Source of the DNA: Nostoc mirabile CHAB5784 | GTDB lineage: Bacteria > Cyanobacteriota > Cyanobacteriia > Cyanobacteriales > Nostocaceae | Length of the DNA stretch: 64,000 nucleotides | Direction of reading: 5' to 3' | Assembly (NCBI RefSeq): GCF_020829645.1 | Contig: NZ_JAIVFS010000006.1 | Coordinates: 1 to 64,000, forward strand | Shown: one piece after another, positions 17,837 to 26,458 of the stretch | How positions within the stretch are numbered: the first letter of the stretch is position 1 | Layout of the letters: each line of letters starts with the position of its first letter | Notes under the pieces: generated by a model | Databases searched by the model: none | Seen by the model: the letters and a program-made list of their open reading frames with translations, nothing else | Told to the model about the DNA's origin: nothing | Translations under genes and position numbers: made by a program

Positions 17837-19066
17837 ATGAATAAAGTTCAAGCAACATTTGAAGCTACTGAAGCTGCGTTTCACGTGCAAGGTTACGAAA
17901 AAATCGATTTTAGTCTTGTCTATGTGAACGGTGCATTTGATATTAAAAACAGAGAAATAGCAGATAGCTATGCAAAATTTGGTCGCTGTCTGACTGTAAT
18001 TGATGCCAATGTCCATGAACTTTATGGCGAGCAGATCAGGTCATATTTTAGACACTATGACATTGAACTCACAGTATTTCCCATCATCATTACAGAGCCA
18101 GCTAAAACCCTGGCAACGTTTGAAAAAATTGTTGACGCTTTTTCGGATTTTGGCTTAGTTCGTAAAGAACCAGTCTTAGTCGTCGGTGGTGGTCTAATTA
18201 CCGATGTGGCTGGGTTTGCTTGCGCTTCTTACCGTCGCAAGAGTAACTACATTCGCATTCCTACCACGTTGATTGGTTTAATTGATGCAGGTGTAGCAAT
18301 TAAGGTTGCAGTTAATCATCGTAAGGAAAAAAATCGCTTGGGAGCATATCATGCACCTTTGAAAGTGATCCTAGATTTCTCATTTTTGAAAACCTTGCCA
18401 ACGGCTCAAGTTCGTAATGGGATGGCAGAGTTGGTGAAAATTGCTGTAGTTTCTAACTCTGAAGTCTTTGAACTGCTATACGAATATGGTGAAGAACTGC
18501 TTTCCACTCACTTTGGACACATGAATGCTACACCGGAAATTAAAGAGATTGCCCATAAACTCAACTACGAGGCAATCAAAACCATGTTGGAGTTAGAAAC
18601 TCCTAACTTGCATGAAATAGACCTCGATCGCGTCATTGCCTATGGTCACACTTGGAGTCCTACCCTAGAATTAGCGCCTCACATACCTTTATATCATGGT
18701 CATGCTGTGAATATAGATATGGCATTGTCTGCAACCATTGCAGCACAACGGGGCTATATTTCAACAGGGGAGCGCGATCGCATCCTAGATTTGATGAGTC
18801 GTATAGGTTTATCACTCGATCATCCTCTACTAGATGGGGATTTATTGTGGTATGCTACCCAGTCTATTAGCTTGACACGAGACGGCAAACAACGTGCAGC
18901 CATGCCTCGGCCTATTGGTGAGTGCTTCTTTATCAACGATCTGACTCGTGAAGAACTTGATGCTGCCTTAGCTGAACACAAACGTCTTTGTGCTAAATAC
19001 CCTCGTGGTGGCGAAGGGATTGATGCCTACATTGAAACTCAAGAAGCTCAACTCTTGGGGGTGTGA
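17837..19066 (+). CDS. mysA: Demethyl-4-deoxygadusol synthase (MysA)
   Basis: This 409-residue sugar-phosphate cyclase belongs to the 3-dehydroquinate/2-epi-5-epi-valiolone synthase superfamily. The NAD-binding motif [16 protein letters not shown] is at 115-130. The likely zinc ligands are Glu198 (GMAELVKIA), His271 (YGHTWSP) and His287 ([10 protein letters not shown]). It cyclises sedoheptulose 7-phosphate to demethyl-4-deoxygadusol, the first step of mycosporine synthesis. The extended C-terminal region, the [12 protein letters not shown] segment and the gene order with mysB, mysC and mysD separate it from a true AroB. A weak AAGGT lies 9 nt before the ATG. The mysB start follows its stop codon after 4 bp. 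Confidence 0.96.
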   Translation: MNKVQATFEATEAAFHVQGYEKIDFSLVYVNGAFDIKNREIADSYAKFGRCLTVIDANVHELYGEQIRSYFRHYDIELTVFPIIITEPAKTLATFEKIVDAFSDFGLVRKEPVLVVGGGLITDVAGFACASYRRKSNYIRIPTTLIGLIDAGVAIKVAVNHRKEKNRLGAYHAPLKVILDFSFLKTLPTAQVRNGMAELVKIAVVSNSEVFELLYEYGEELLSTHFGHMNATPEIKEIAHKLNYEAIKTMLELETPNLHEIDLDRVIAYGHTWSPTLELAPHIPLYHGHAVNIDMALSATIAAQRGYISTGERDRILDLMSRIGLSLDHPLLDGDLLWYATQSISLTRDGKQRAAMPRPIGECFFINDLTREELDAALAEHKRLCAKYPRGGEGIDAYIETQEAQLLGV

Positions 19067-19070
19067 AGAT

Positions 19071-19904
19071 ATGACGAGTGTTTTAGGACGAGAGACTGCT
19101 AGACCAATAACGCCACACAGCATCTTAGTAGCCCAGCTACAGCAAACCCTCAAATTAGCAGAAGAGAACAACATTCCTGTAGAGATATTAGATTCTCTGC
19201 GGCAGGTAGTTCAATTAGCAGCAGGTTTAGATCCCTATCTGGATGATTACACCACGCCCGAATCGAGCGCATTGACAGCATTGGCGCAAAAAACTAGCAT
19301 AGAAGACTGGAGCAAACGTTTCAGCGATGGTGAAACAGTGCGTCAACTAGAGCAGGAGATGCTCTCAGGACATCTTGAAGGACAGACATTGAAAATGTTT
19401 GTTCACATGACCAAGGCAAAGCGCATTCTAGAAGTAGGATTGTTCACAGGATATTCAGCCTTGGCAATGGCAGAGGCACTACCAAATGATGGTCAACTCA
19501 TAGGTTGTGAAGTAGATCCCTATGTAGCTCAATTTGCTCAAGCTTGTTTTCAAGAGTCTCCCCACGGCAGTAAAATCGTTGTAGAAGTAGCACCTGCTCT
19601 TGAGACACTCCACAAGCTCGCAGCAAGAAAAGAATCATTTGATTTAATCTTCATTGATGCCGATAAAAAGGAGTATATAGAATACTTCCAGACCATCTTG
19701 GATAGTAACTTACTAGCTCCCGACGGGTTAATCTGCGTGGATAACACGTTGTTGCAGGGACAAGTTTATCTACCACCCGAACAACGCACCGCCAATGGTG
19801 AAGCGATCGCTCAGTTCAACCGTGTTGTCGCCGCCGATCCTCGTGTCGAGCAAGTTCTGTTACCCATCCGAGATGGTATAACCTTAATTAGACGCGTGGT
19901 CTAA
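19071..19904 (+). CDS. mysB: 4-deoxygadusol O-methyltransferase (MysB)
   Basis: This 277-residue SAM-dependent methyltransferase is of the caffeoyl-CoA/catechol O-methyltransferase type. After an N-terminal helical region the SAM-binding motif I is ILEVGLFTGYSALAMAEALP, followed by GCEVDPY. The metal-site segment is DLIFIDADKKEYIEYF, with GLICVDNTLLQG after it. It methylates demethyl-4-deoxygadusol to 4-deoxygadusol. The ATG at 19071 is chosen because it lies 4 bp after the mysA stop; longer reading of the frame would overlap mysA. The stop at 19904 is followed by a strong hairpin before mysC. Confidence 0.96.
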   Translation: MTSVLGRETARPITPHSILVAQLQQTLKLAEENNIPVEILDSLRQVVQLAAGLDPYLDDYTTPESSALTALAQKTSIEDWSKRFSDGETVRQLEQEMLSGHLEGQTLKMFVHMTKAKRILEVGLFTGYSALAMAEALPNDGQLIGCEVDPYVAQFAQACFQESPHGSKIVVEVAPALETLHKLAARKESFDLIFIDADKKEYIEYFQTILDSNLLAPDGLICVDNTLLQGQVYLPPEQRTANGEAIAQFNRVVAADPRVEQVLLPIRDGITLIRRVV

Positions 19905-19909
19905 TGAAG

Positions 19910-19942
19910 TTTGTAGAGACGTTGCAATGCAACGTCTCTACA
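19910..19942 (+). repeat. Perfect palindrome between mysB and mysC
   Basis: GTAGAGACGTTGCA and TGCAACGTCTCTAC form a stem of about 14 bp with almost no loop. Pieces of the same interspersed palindrome are seen elsewhere (TACGTCTCTACAAGGG near 16511). In the transcript it would fold just ahead of the mysC ribosome-binding site. Confidence 0.85.
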
Positions 19943-19963
19943 ATAAACACGAAGGAAAGACTT

Positions 19964-21358
19964 ATGGCACAATCAAATTCTTTATCTCTGTCTCAATCCC
20001 CAACGTCATCAACGGGTGTTAGGGTAAAGCTTGTAGCTCTATTCAAGACTCTCGCTACTCTGACATTATTACTAATAGCCTTGCCGCTCAATGCTTTGAT
20101 AGTGTTGATATCTTTGCTGTGGGGCATTGTGCGTTCGCCGTTTACGAAAAAAGTCGTAGCTGCTCATCCTGAGACGATCCTGGTGAGTGGAGCCAAGATG
20201 ACTAAAGCATTGCAACTTGCCCGCTCCTTCCATGCAGCAGAACACAGAGTTATTTTGATTGAAGGTCACAAATACTGGTTGTCTGGGCATAGATTCTCAA
20301 AGGCTGTAAATCGTTTTTATACAGTTCCGGCACCGCAAGAAGACCCAGAAGGTTATATCCAGGCGCTAGTAGAAATCGTTAAAAAGGAAAAGGTTGACGT
20401 TTATGTACCTGTATGCAGTCCTGTAGCTAGCTATTATGACTCTTTAGCAAAGCCTGCATTATCAGAATACTGCGAAGTTTTCCATTTTGATCCAGATATA
20501 ACCAAGATGTTGGATGATAAATTTGCCTTTACCGATCGGGCGCGATCGCTTGGTTTATCTGTCCCCAAGTCGTTTAAAATTACAGATCCTCAACAAGTTA
20601 TCAACTTCGATTTTAGTCAAGAAACCCGCAAATATATTCTTAAAAGTATTGATTACGACTCCGTTCGCCGCTTAAATTTAACTAAACTTCCCTGCGACAC
20701 TCCAGAAGAGACAGCAGCCTTTGTCAACAGTTTACCCATCAGTCCAGAAAGACCTTGGATTATGCAAGAGTTTATTCCTGGTAAGGAATTATGCACACAT
20801 AGTACAGTGCGGGATGGGGAATTAAGATTGCATTGCTGTTCAAACTCTTCTGCATTTCAAATCAACTATGAAAACGTCGAAAATCCTCAAATTCGTGAAT
20901 GGGTGCAACACTTCGTTAAGAGTTTGCGGCTGACTGGGCAAGTTTCTTTCGACTTTATCCAAGCCCAAGACGGTACAGTTTACGCGATTGAATGCAATCC
21001 CCGTACCCATTCGGCAATCACAATGTTTTACAATCATCCTGGTGTTGCAGACGCTTATCTTGGTAAAACTCCCCTAGCTGCACCTTTGAAACCCCTAGCA
21101 AGTAGCAAGCCCACTTACTTCATATATCACGAAATCTGGCGACTAACTGGTATCCGTTCCTGGAAACAATTGCAAACTTCGGTTAATACCCTAGTGCGAG
21201 GCACTGATGCCATTTACAGTCTTGATGACCCTATACCATTTTTAACTTTGCATCACTGGCAAATTCCCTTGCTTTTGCTGAAAAACCTGCAACAACTCAA
21301 AGGATGGGTAAAAATAGACTTCAACATTGGCAAACTCGTGGAATTAGGTGGCGATTAA
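19964..21358 (+). CDS. mysC: ATP-grasp ligase forming mycosporine-glycine (MysC)
   Basis: The 464 residues have an N-terminal hydrophobic segment (about 27-55, TLTLLLIALPLNALIVLISLL), which is characteristic of MysC and suggests membrane association. A Rossmann-like pre-ATP domain follows (ILVSGAKMTKALQLARSF), then the ATP-grasp fold with nucleotide-binding Lys in KYILKSIDYDS, the WIMQEFIPGKELCTHS loop and the metal-binding Glu/Asn in VYAIECNPRTHSA. MysC activates 4-deoxygadusol and adds glycine. The start is ATG 19964, 3 nt after GAAGGAAAGA, not the longer upstream frame, which would read through the palindrome. Co-transcription with mysA and mysB is likely. Confidence 0.96.
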   Translation: MAQSNSLSLSQSPTSSTGVRVKLVALFKTLATLTLLLIALPLNALIVLISLLWGIVRSPFTKKVVAAHPETILVSGAKMTKALQLARSFHAAEHRVILIEGHKYWLSGHRFSKAVNRFYTVPAPQEDPEGYIQALVEIVKKEKVDVYVPVCSPVASYYDSLAKPALSEYCEVFHFDPDITKMLDDKFAFTDRARSLGLSVPKSFKITDPQQVINFDFSQETRKYILKSIDYDSVRRLNLTKLPCDTPEETAAFVNSLPISPERPWIMQEFIPGKELCTHSTVRDGELRLHCCSNSSAFQINYENVENPQIREWVQHFVKSLRLTGQVSFDFIQAQDGTVYAIECNPRTHSAITMFYNHPGVADAYLGKTPLAAPLKPLASSKPTYFIYHEIWRLTGIRSWKQLQTSVNTLVRGTDAIYSLDDPIPFLTLHHWQIPLLLLKNLQQLKGWVKIDFNIGKLVELGGD

Positions 21359-21719
21359 AATAATTCGTAATTCGTAATTCGTAATTCGTAATTCAACACT
21401 GTTACATAAGGGGATTTAGCAGACAAAGTTAATTAACTAGAGTACAACAATTAATTCACGCTGTTGCTTTTTTCAACAATCAGTTTGGTTTCTATAGCAA
21501 TCCTATTTGAGTTGTGAAAACTATCGAACCGCCTTCTGGTGCGTCGGCTTCTGCCAACGCGAAGCCGACGCACCAGAAGCCGCCAAGAGGAGGACATTTC
21601 TCTGGGCGGGTTTGCCGACTTGAAGAAAGTGTCCCTCGTCAAGAAAAGAAATAGAGAATTTCATAAATAATTATTTAGGACTGCTATATAAATTCTAATA
21701 CTACATAGGAAGATGAATC
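21359..21719. other. mysC-mysD spacer with heptamers and a strong hairpin
   Basis: Five TAATTCG heptamers lie at 21361-21395. At 21533-21579 there is a perfect 19-bp stem with a 9-nt loop (CTTCTGGTGCGTCGGCTTC and its complement). No T-run follows the hairpin, so it may not terminate transcription. mysD may need its own promoter, or be read through at reduced level. An AGGAAG ribosome-binding site precedes mysD. Confidence 0.8.
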
Positions 21720-22766
21720 ATGCCAATACTTCGTATCCTTCATTTAGTTGGGTCTGCATACAATGATTTTTACTGTGATTTGTCACGCCTTTACGCCCAA
21801 GACTGTCTGGCAGCAATGACAGATCGATCGCACTATGACTTTCAGATTGCATACATCACACCCGATCACCAGTGGCGATTTCCTCCCTCCCTCAGCCCTG
21901 AAGATATTGCTGACACCAAACCGATTCCTCTGTCCGATGCCATACAGTTTCTAACAGCGCAAAACATTGACATCGTGTTACCACAAATGTTTTGTATTCC
22001 TGGAATGACTCACTACCGCGCCCTATTCGATCTGCTGAAGATCCCTTACGTAGGCAATACTCCAGATATCATGGCAATAACGGCGCACAAAGCCAGAACC
22101 AAAGCAATTGTCGAAGCAGCAGGGGTAAAAGTGCCTCGTGGAGAAGTGCTTTGCCAAGGAGACATTCCGACAATTACACCTCCAGCAATCGTCAAACCTG
22201 TAAGCTCCGATAACTCTTTAGGGATGGCCTTAGTCAAAGAGGCTACTGACTATGACGCTGCTCTGAAGAAAGCATTTGAATATTCAGATGAGGTGATCGT
22301 AGAAGAATTCATCGAACTCGGTCGAGAAGTCAGATGCGGTATCATTGTCAAAGACGGGGAGCTAGTGGGTTTACCCCTTGAAGAGTATCTGTTAGACCCC
22401 CACGAAAAACCCATCCGCAACCATGCTGATAAACTCAAACAAACGGACGATGGCAACTTGGGTTTTGCTGCTAAAGATAATAAAAAGTCTTGGATCGTAG
22501 ACCCCAACGACCCAATCACCCAGAAAGTTCAGCAAGTGGCTAAGAAGTGTCATCAGGCTTTGGGTTGTCGTCACTACAGTTTATTTGACTTCCGCATCGA
22601 CCCAGAGGGAGAACCTTGGTTTTTAGAAGCTGGGTTGTATTGTTCTTTTGCCCCCAAAAGTGTGATTTCCTCTATGGCAAAAGCAGCCGGAATCTCTCTA
22701 AATGAGTTATTAATAACGGCTATTAATGAAACGTTGGGCAGTAATAAAACAGCGTTGCAGAATTGA
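21720..22766 (+). CDS. mysD: D-Ala-D-Ala ligase-like enzyme making disubstituted MAAs (MysD)
   Basis: This 348-residue ATP-grasp protein belongs to the D-alanine-D-alanine ligase superfamily. Visible elements are the N-terminal Rossmann part, YVGNTPDIMAITAHKARTKAIVEAAGVKVPRGE, the PAIVKPVSSDNSLGMALV nucleotide-binding segment, EVIVEEFIELGREVRCGII and the metal site LFDFRIDPEGEPWFLEAGLYCSFAP. In place of the N-x-N-P-G typical of true Ddl it has LEAGL, as expected for MysD. It joins a second amino acid, usually serine or threonine, to mycosporine-glycine to give shinorine or porphyra-334. AGGAAG lies 8 nt before the ATG. Confidence 0.94.
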   Translation: MPILRILHLVGSAYNDFYCDLSRLYAQDCLAAMTDRSHYDFQIAYITPDHQWRFPPSLSPEDIADTKPIPLSDAIQFLTAQNIDIVLPQMFCIPGMTHYRALFDLLKIPYVGNTPDIMAITAHKARTKAIVEAAGVKVPRGEVLCQGDIPTITPPAIVKPVSSDNSLGMALVKEATDYDAALKKAFEYSDEVIVEEFIELGREVRCGIIVKDGELVGLPLEEYLLDPHEKPIRNHADKLKQTDDGNLGFAAKDNKKSWIVDPNDPITQKVQQVAKKCHQALGCRHYSLFDFRIDPEGEPWFLEAGLYCSFAPKSVISSMAKAAGISLNELLITAINETLGSNKTALQN

Positions 22767-23182
22767 TCGTGAATTTCTCAGCAGAGGTTTTTCTGCTTGT
22801 GTAAGGAGCGATCGCTGCCTTAACCGACTCTTAATTAACGTGAGTTCGACGGCTCTAAAAAACCCCACTTCCATTCCTCTCCCCCACAGTCCGAGAGGCT
22901 TTGAAACTCTGATTTTTTCGTTGAAAAGTAAGAATATTTCTGCCCCTCTCCGCGTCGGAGAGGGGTTGGGGAGAGGTTCGTCGAACTCACGTTTAATTAG
23001 CGATCGTTTTACCAAGAGCGAACGCTTTCAAAAGGTTTTTAATTCCTAGTCAGAGGTTATTAAATTAACTAGTTCCGTGGGTTTAAGTCCCCCGGTTCAA
23101 TAAAAAAGCAAGTTTTGTGTTGGGGTTAAATCCCCATTACAAAACAAAATTTACGAATTACGAATTACGAATTACGAATTAT
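22767..23182. other. Convergent intergenic region between mysD and the GT4 gene
   Basis: It holds a MITE (22838-22992, separate entry), a TGGGGTTAAATCCCCA-type palindrome at about 23121 and four TTACGAA heptamers at 23151-23178. No gene is seen. Confidence 0.6.
22838..22992. mobile_element. MITE with ACGTGAGTTCGACG ends and a 7-bp target duplication
   Basis: The 14-bp perfect inverted ends ACGTGAGTTCGACG and CGTCGAACTCACGT are flanked on both sides by TTAATTA in direct orientation (22831-22837 and 22993-22999). The inside contains a large GAGAGG/CCTCTC foldback. No ORF of its own. Confidence 0.75.
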
Positions 23183-24445
23183 TTAATACGTAGTCATTTC
23201 CTCAAAGAGGGATAAATAACGATCTGCTTGTAGCTCGATCGCAAATTCTTGTTCGGCTTTCTCACGAGCGCGATCGCAAAGTTTTTGATGCCGCTCTTTG
23301 TTCTCTATTACCCAGATAATACCATTTGCTAAGTCATCACGACTAAAACATTGCGCTCGATATCCATTTTTTTGATGTTCAACTATATCTTTGAGTCCCG
23401 TTGAATCAAAAGAAACCACAGGTGTGCCGCAACACAGGGATTCACAAGCAGTCAGTGGCAAATTATCTTCAATGGATGGCACAATCATCACATCCGCAGA
23501 TGAGTAGAGAAGCGCTAGTTTCTTCTCATCATCAACTTTGCCTAAGTAGTGTACCTTAAAACCTAAATCAACTGGATCTTCAGGTTGAGATGAACCAAAA
23601 ACAATTAGTTCAATCTGATCTTTCCACTCAGACTGGCTCAGTTTTTGCAATGCTGATTGCAATAGATGAAATCCTTTTCTGGGGTTGCTAGTTCCGTTGA
23701 TTGCTCCGAATAGAAGTAGTTGCTTATTTTGTGGGAGGTTCAGTAAGTTTCTAGCTATTTGACGCTCCGTCGGTTTATAAGTGCTGATATCTAACCCGTT
23801 AGGAATAACTCTGATGTCGCTATTTGAAAATAGTGAACTGGATTTAGCACATTCAGCAAGCCAATTACTAGGACTGACAATAGTAAGCTTGAGATTTTGC
23901 CATGCTTTAGTTTTACGATGCCAAACCCAGCGAGAGAAATCCCAGCTATGGTTGCTACCGAGTTGAGGACAATTTCCACAAGATTTTGTATAGCGATCGC
24001 ACCCTAGAGAATAGCAGCATCCACCTGTGAATGCCCACGTATCATGAAATGTCCAAACAATAGGCTTATTGAATTTTGCCAGTGCTTCAATTGGAATAAA
24101 TCCGTCACATATCCAATGCAGGTTAATGATGTCTGGGTCAAGTTTAGCAATTTGCGACGTAACTGTATTAGGAAGCCATTGGAGCCGGAAAAATACAGGA
24201 TTCCGTGGCATATTTCTATAAAGTTCTAGTGGTAAAGCATCCAACATCGGACGAGCTTTCCACATTGCTTTGGCTACCTTATTAGGAGAACTGACCACAG
24301 TAGAGTCAGCTATTCTTTTATCTTGAATTAGCATCTGAGAATCAATTTCTAATCTCAGTAGTTCTTGATGTAGCCGATAAGCTGCACGAGCAGCTCCTGC
24401 TCCTCCCTTGGGATCGTAAGTGTTAACTAATAGAGGCTTAATCAT
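23183..24445 (-). CDS. GT4-family glycosyltransferase
   Basis: The 420 residues have a two-Rossmann GT-B layout. The N-terminal domain opens LLVNTYDPKGGAGAARAAYRLHQ, and an HDTWAFTGGCCYSLGCDRY segment with a Cys cluster (C..C...C..C, about 140-160) resembles GT4 enzymes of polysaccharide clusters. The C-terminal domain has LFGAINGTSNPRKGFHLL and the E-x7-E-type donor-site segment SIEDNLPLTACESLCCGTPVVSF. No membrane segment is visible, so it is probably cytosolic. Donor and acceptor cannot be read from sequence. Lying tail-to-tail with mysD and beside another glycosyltransferase and a MysH-like oxygenase, it is a candidate MAA glycosyltransferase. An exopolysaccharide role is the alternative. 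Confidence 0.85.
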   Translation of the reverse strand: MIKPLLVNTYDPKGGAGAARAAYRLHQELLRLEIDSQMLIQDKRIADSTVVSSPNKVAKAMWKARPMLDALPLELYRNMPRNPVFFRLQWLPNTVTSQIAKLDPDIINLHWICDGFIPIEALAKFNKPIVWTFHDTWAFTGGCCYSLGCDRYTKSCGNCPQLGSNHSWDFSRWVWHRKTKAWQNLKLTIVSPSNWLAECAKSSSLFSNSDIRVIPNGLDISTYKPTERQIARNLLNLPQNKQLLLFGAINGTSNPRKGFHLLQSALQKLSQSEWKDQIELIVFGSSQPEDPVDLGFKVHYLGKVDDEKKLALLYSSADVMIVPSIEDNLPLTACESLCCGTPVVSFDSTGLKDIVEHQKNGYRAQCFSRDDLANGIIWVIENKERHQKLCDRAREKAEQEFAIELQADRYLSLFEEMTTY

Positions 24446-24606
24446 GGTTAGTTTAACTGTTTATTTATTAACATAAACTTTGCTCTTGCAAAATTGTAGC
24501 GTAATAGTGTAGTGTATTGGAGTAATTTTACACTACATTCCACAGTTATCTCAAAAGTAATCTTGTGGAATGCAACTTAATATCAATAAATTTACAACTT
24601 GAACAA
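24446..24606. promoter_or_regulatory. Divergent promoter region with an inverted repeat
   Basis: TGTAGTGT (24509-24516) and ACACTACA (24530-24537) form an 8-bp perfect inverted repeat, centred in the 160 bp between the divergent GT4 and GT14-like genes. It is a plausible shared operator, but no known binding consensus was matched. Confidence 0.35.
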
Positions 24607-25518
24607 ATGCACGAGAACACCAGCCCATCAATAGGTTTTGTTTTATTAACACATACAAAACCTTTACAAATTTACAGACTGATAAATAAGTTAAACACGA
24701 TGTTCAATTCTCCTGTAATTGTGTGTCATCATGATTTTTCAAAATGTGATTTATCTGTAGATACTTTATCAAAAAATGTTTTACTAGTACGCCCCTATAT
24801 ACAGACAAAGTGGGCAGATTTTTCTGTTGAAGAGGCTACAATACAGGCAATTAAACTAATGTACGAGATACCAAATGCACCGGATTGGTTTGTATACCTT
24901 AGTGCAGCAGACTATCCTATTAAAACCGCAAGACAAATATTGGATGAGCTAGCCTCAAGTCCATACGATGCTTATGTTGAGCATGAGCAGATTACATATG
25001 ATATTTATAAACATAATGTAATACAAAATATGGTATGGCTAAAAAATTCTTATGAACGATACTGTACGAAGTCGTTTTCTTTTCATTACTTAAAAAAATA
25101 CTTTGGTCAACTGAATATAGAAATACGCATAGAACATCCTTTATTAACGAAAGCTTTTCTTCCTTTTTCAAAGGAACTTGCTTGTTTCAGTGGAAGTCAA
25201 TGGTTTTGTGCCAATCGCAAAGCTGCTGAGTACATTATTGATTTCCACGGACAGAGAAATCCCGTAACCTTACATTATAGTAAGCTCAAGTATCCAGAGG
25301 AGGCGTATATTCAAACTATACTTGGTAATGCATCTCACCTTAACCTAAAAAATGACTGTCGGCGATATGTTGATTGGTCAACTGGAGGCCCTCATCCAAA
25401 AATATTGCTAATGGAAGATTTGCCTAATCTGCTTGCATCATCTGCTCATTTTGCTCGGAAATTTGACATCGATATAGATAGCAATATTCTTGATGAACTT
25501 GACAGGATTACATCCTAG
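24607..25518 (+). CDS. GT14-like (core-2/I-branching or xylosyltransferase family) glycosyltransferase
   Basis: A 303-residue protein from the ATG at 24607; a GTG at 24565 would add 14 poor residues. The N-terminal SIGFVLLTHTKPLQIYRLINKLN, then VRPYIQTKWADFSVEEATIQAI, DWFVYLSAADYPIKT and later FSGSQWFCANRKAAEYI follow the Branch family order (LLIAYHKNP, W..FS.V, LSG.DFPL, GSQW). GT14 enzymes transfer GlcNAc, xylose or glucuronic acid from UDP-sugars. Pentose- and hexose-bearing MAAs are known from Nostoc commune, so the location beside the mys genes is suggestive. The codon use looks more AT-rich than mysA-D, consistent with a separate origin. Confidence 0.8.
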   Translation: MHENTSPSIGFVLLTHTKPLQIYRLINKLNTMFNSPVIVCHHDFSKCDLSVDTLSKNVLLVRPYIQTKWADFSVEEATIQAIKLMYEIPNAPDWFVYLSAADYPIKTARQILDELASSPYDAYVEHEQITYDIYKHNVIQNMVWLKNSYERYCTKSFSFHYLKKYFGQLNIEIRIEHPLLTKAFLPFSKELACFSGSQWFCANRKAAEYIIDFHGQRNPVTLHYSKLKYPEEAYIQTILGNASHLNLKNDCRRYVDWSTGGPHPKILLMEDLPNLLASSAHFARKFDIDIDSNILDELDRITS

Positions 25519-25549
25519 TAGTCACCTAACATTTTGATAAACTCAGCTA

Positions 25550-25646
25550 AATAAATCCCAGCTATGGTTGCTACATAGTTGAGGACAATCTCTATAATAT
25601 TTTGTATAGCGATCGCATCCTTAACAATAGTAGCAACCACCTTTAA
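25550..25646 (-). pseudogene. Fragment duplicated from the GT4 gene
   Basis: This stretch repeats 23937-24033 of the GT4 gene at roughly 80 percent identity (shared AAATCCCAGCTATGGTTGCT, GTTGAGGACAAT, ATTTTGTATAGCGATCGCA). In the reading frame it gives GCDRYTK...CPQL.SNHSWD-like peptide with a stop. It is the remnant of a second GT4 gene that once stood between the GT14-like gene and the oxygenase. Confidence 0.85.
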
Positions 25647-25654
25647 ATTACCGA

Positions 25655-26458
25655 CTAGCGATGCAGTTCAACCCTCGGAAAGATATCGCAGTCTATTGGC
25701 TCCCCAGATTTTTTGGCTTTGAGTGACTCAAATTCTGGGATATCAATTTCTTCAAGAGGTTTGAAAGGCCAAGCATTGGGGCGGCGATCGTAAGTAACAT
25801 CATCGCCAGTCCAATTAATCACCACTGCGCGTCGTCGTGTAGAGGATGTGTTTCTTACTGAATAATGAATTGTCAAAAAATGATGAACCAAGCAATCTCC
25901 AGGCTCCATATCCCAAGATATAACTTCCTGAGGCTCTGGCTCTACAAACCACGAGGGGTCAGATCCTTCACGTAACTCCTTGCCCCATAGATGAGAGGCT
26001 TTGATGTACTCTAATTTACCATTTTCTTGGTTGACACTATCTAAAGCCAGCCAAATTTTACAACACTGCCCGCCTTGTATGGGCCAGTAAGATTTGTCGT
26101 TATGCCAGCCAACACGGCTGTCTGCTTTCGGCTTTTTAACAAAGAAACCGTCACCCAAAAAGTTAAGTTTTTTCGATTTCAAGACTTGAGCGGCCAGCGT
26201 CGCCAGCGGAGATTCAAAAGCCAAAGCACGGAAATCACCATCAACCAGCCATAAGCTACTGCTATGCTCTACATGAGCTTCTGCTTTATCGGTGTCCTTC
26301 ACCTCCAAAGGACTAGGCATTAATAGATTCTTTTCAACGGCTGTTCGCATTCGTTCTACCCAGATGTCATCCACAGCATTTTTGACGCAGATAACACCGT
26401 CTCGCTCGAAAGCTTCAACTTGTTGGGTGGTGATTTTTGATGTGTCTATCTTGAGCAT
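25655..26458 (-). CDS. mysH: PhyH-family Fe(II)/2-oxoglutarate oxygenase, probable MysH
   Basis: This 267-residue protein has the phytanoyl-CoA dioxygenase fold. Iron ligands are His119 and Asp121 (GWHNDKSYW) and His198 (TIHYSVRN). The 2-oxoglutarate carboxylate is probably held by an Arg of RRR 208-210. The start MLKIDTSKITTQQVEAFERDGVICVKN is typical of the family. In Nostoc linckia a PhyH-family enzyme, MysH, encoded with mys genes converts shinorine or porphyra-334 type MAAs to palythines. Family, size and proximity to mysD support the same role here. A different hydroxylation cannot be excluded without a substrate test. It is transcribed apart from mysA-D, on the opposite strand. Confidence 0.72.
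   Translation of the reverse strand: MLKIDTSKITTQQVEAFERDGVICVKNAVDDIWVERMRTAVEKNLLMPSPLEVKDTDKAEAHVEHSSSLWLVDGDFRALAFESPLATLAAQVLKSKKLNFLGDGFFVKKPKADSRVGWHNDKSYWPIQGGQCCKIWLALDSVNQENGKLEYIKASHLWGKELREGSDPSWFVEPEPQEVISWDMEPGDCLVHHFLTIHYSVRNTSSTRRRAVVINWTGDDVTYDRRPNAWPFKPLEEIDIPEFESLKAKKSGEPIDCDIFPRVELHR

Noticed and set aside
17837..19066. 3-dehydroquinate synthase (aroB)
   Set aside because: It belongs to the same superfamily, but the C-terminal signature and the following O-methyltransferase and two ATP-grasp genes identify mysA.
21720..22766. Housekeeping D-alanine-D-alanine ligase (ddl)
   Set aside because: The metal-site end reads LEAGL instead of the usual N-x-N-P-G, and it lies beside mysC, so MysD fits better.
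22726..23049. Open frames on both strands (about 100 codons each) after mysD
   Set aside because: Both are mirror readings of the foldback MITE at 22838-22992.
23075..23100. tRNA T-arm-like string (GTGGGTTTAAGTCCCCCGGTTC)
   Set aside because: No acceptor stem, D arm or anticodon arm can be built around it. A similar string at 60711 is part of an interspersed repeat.
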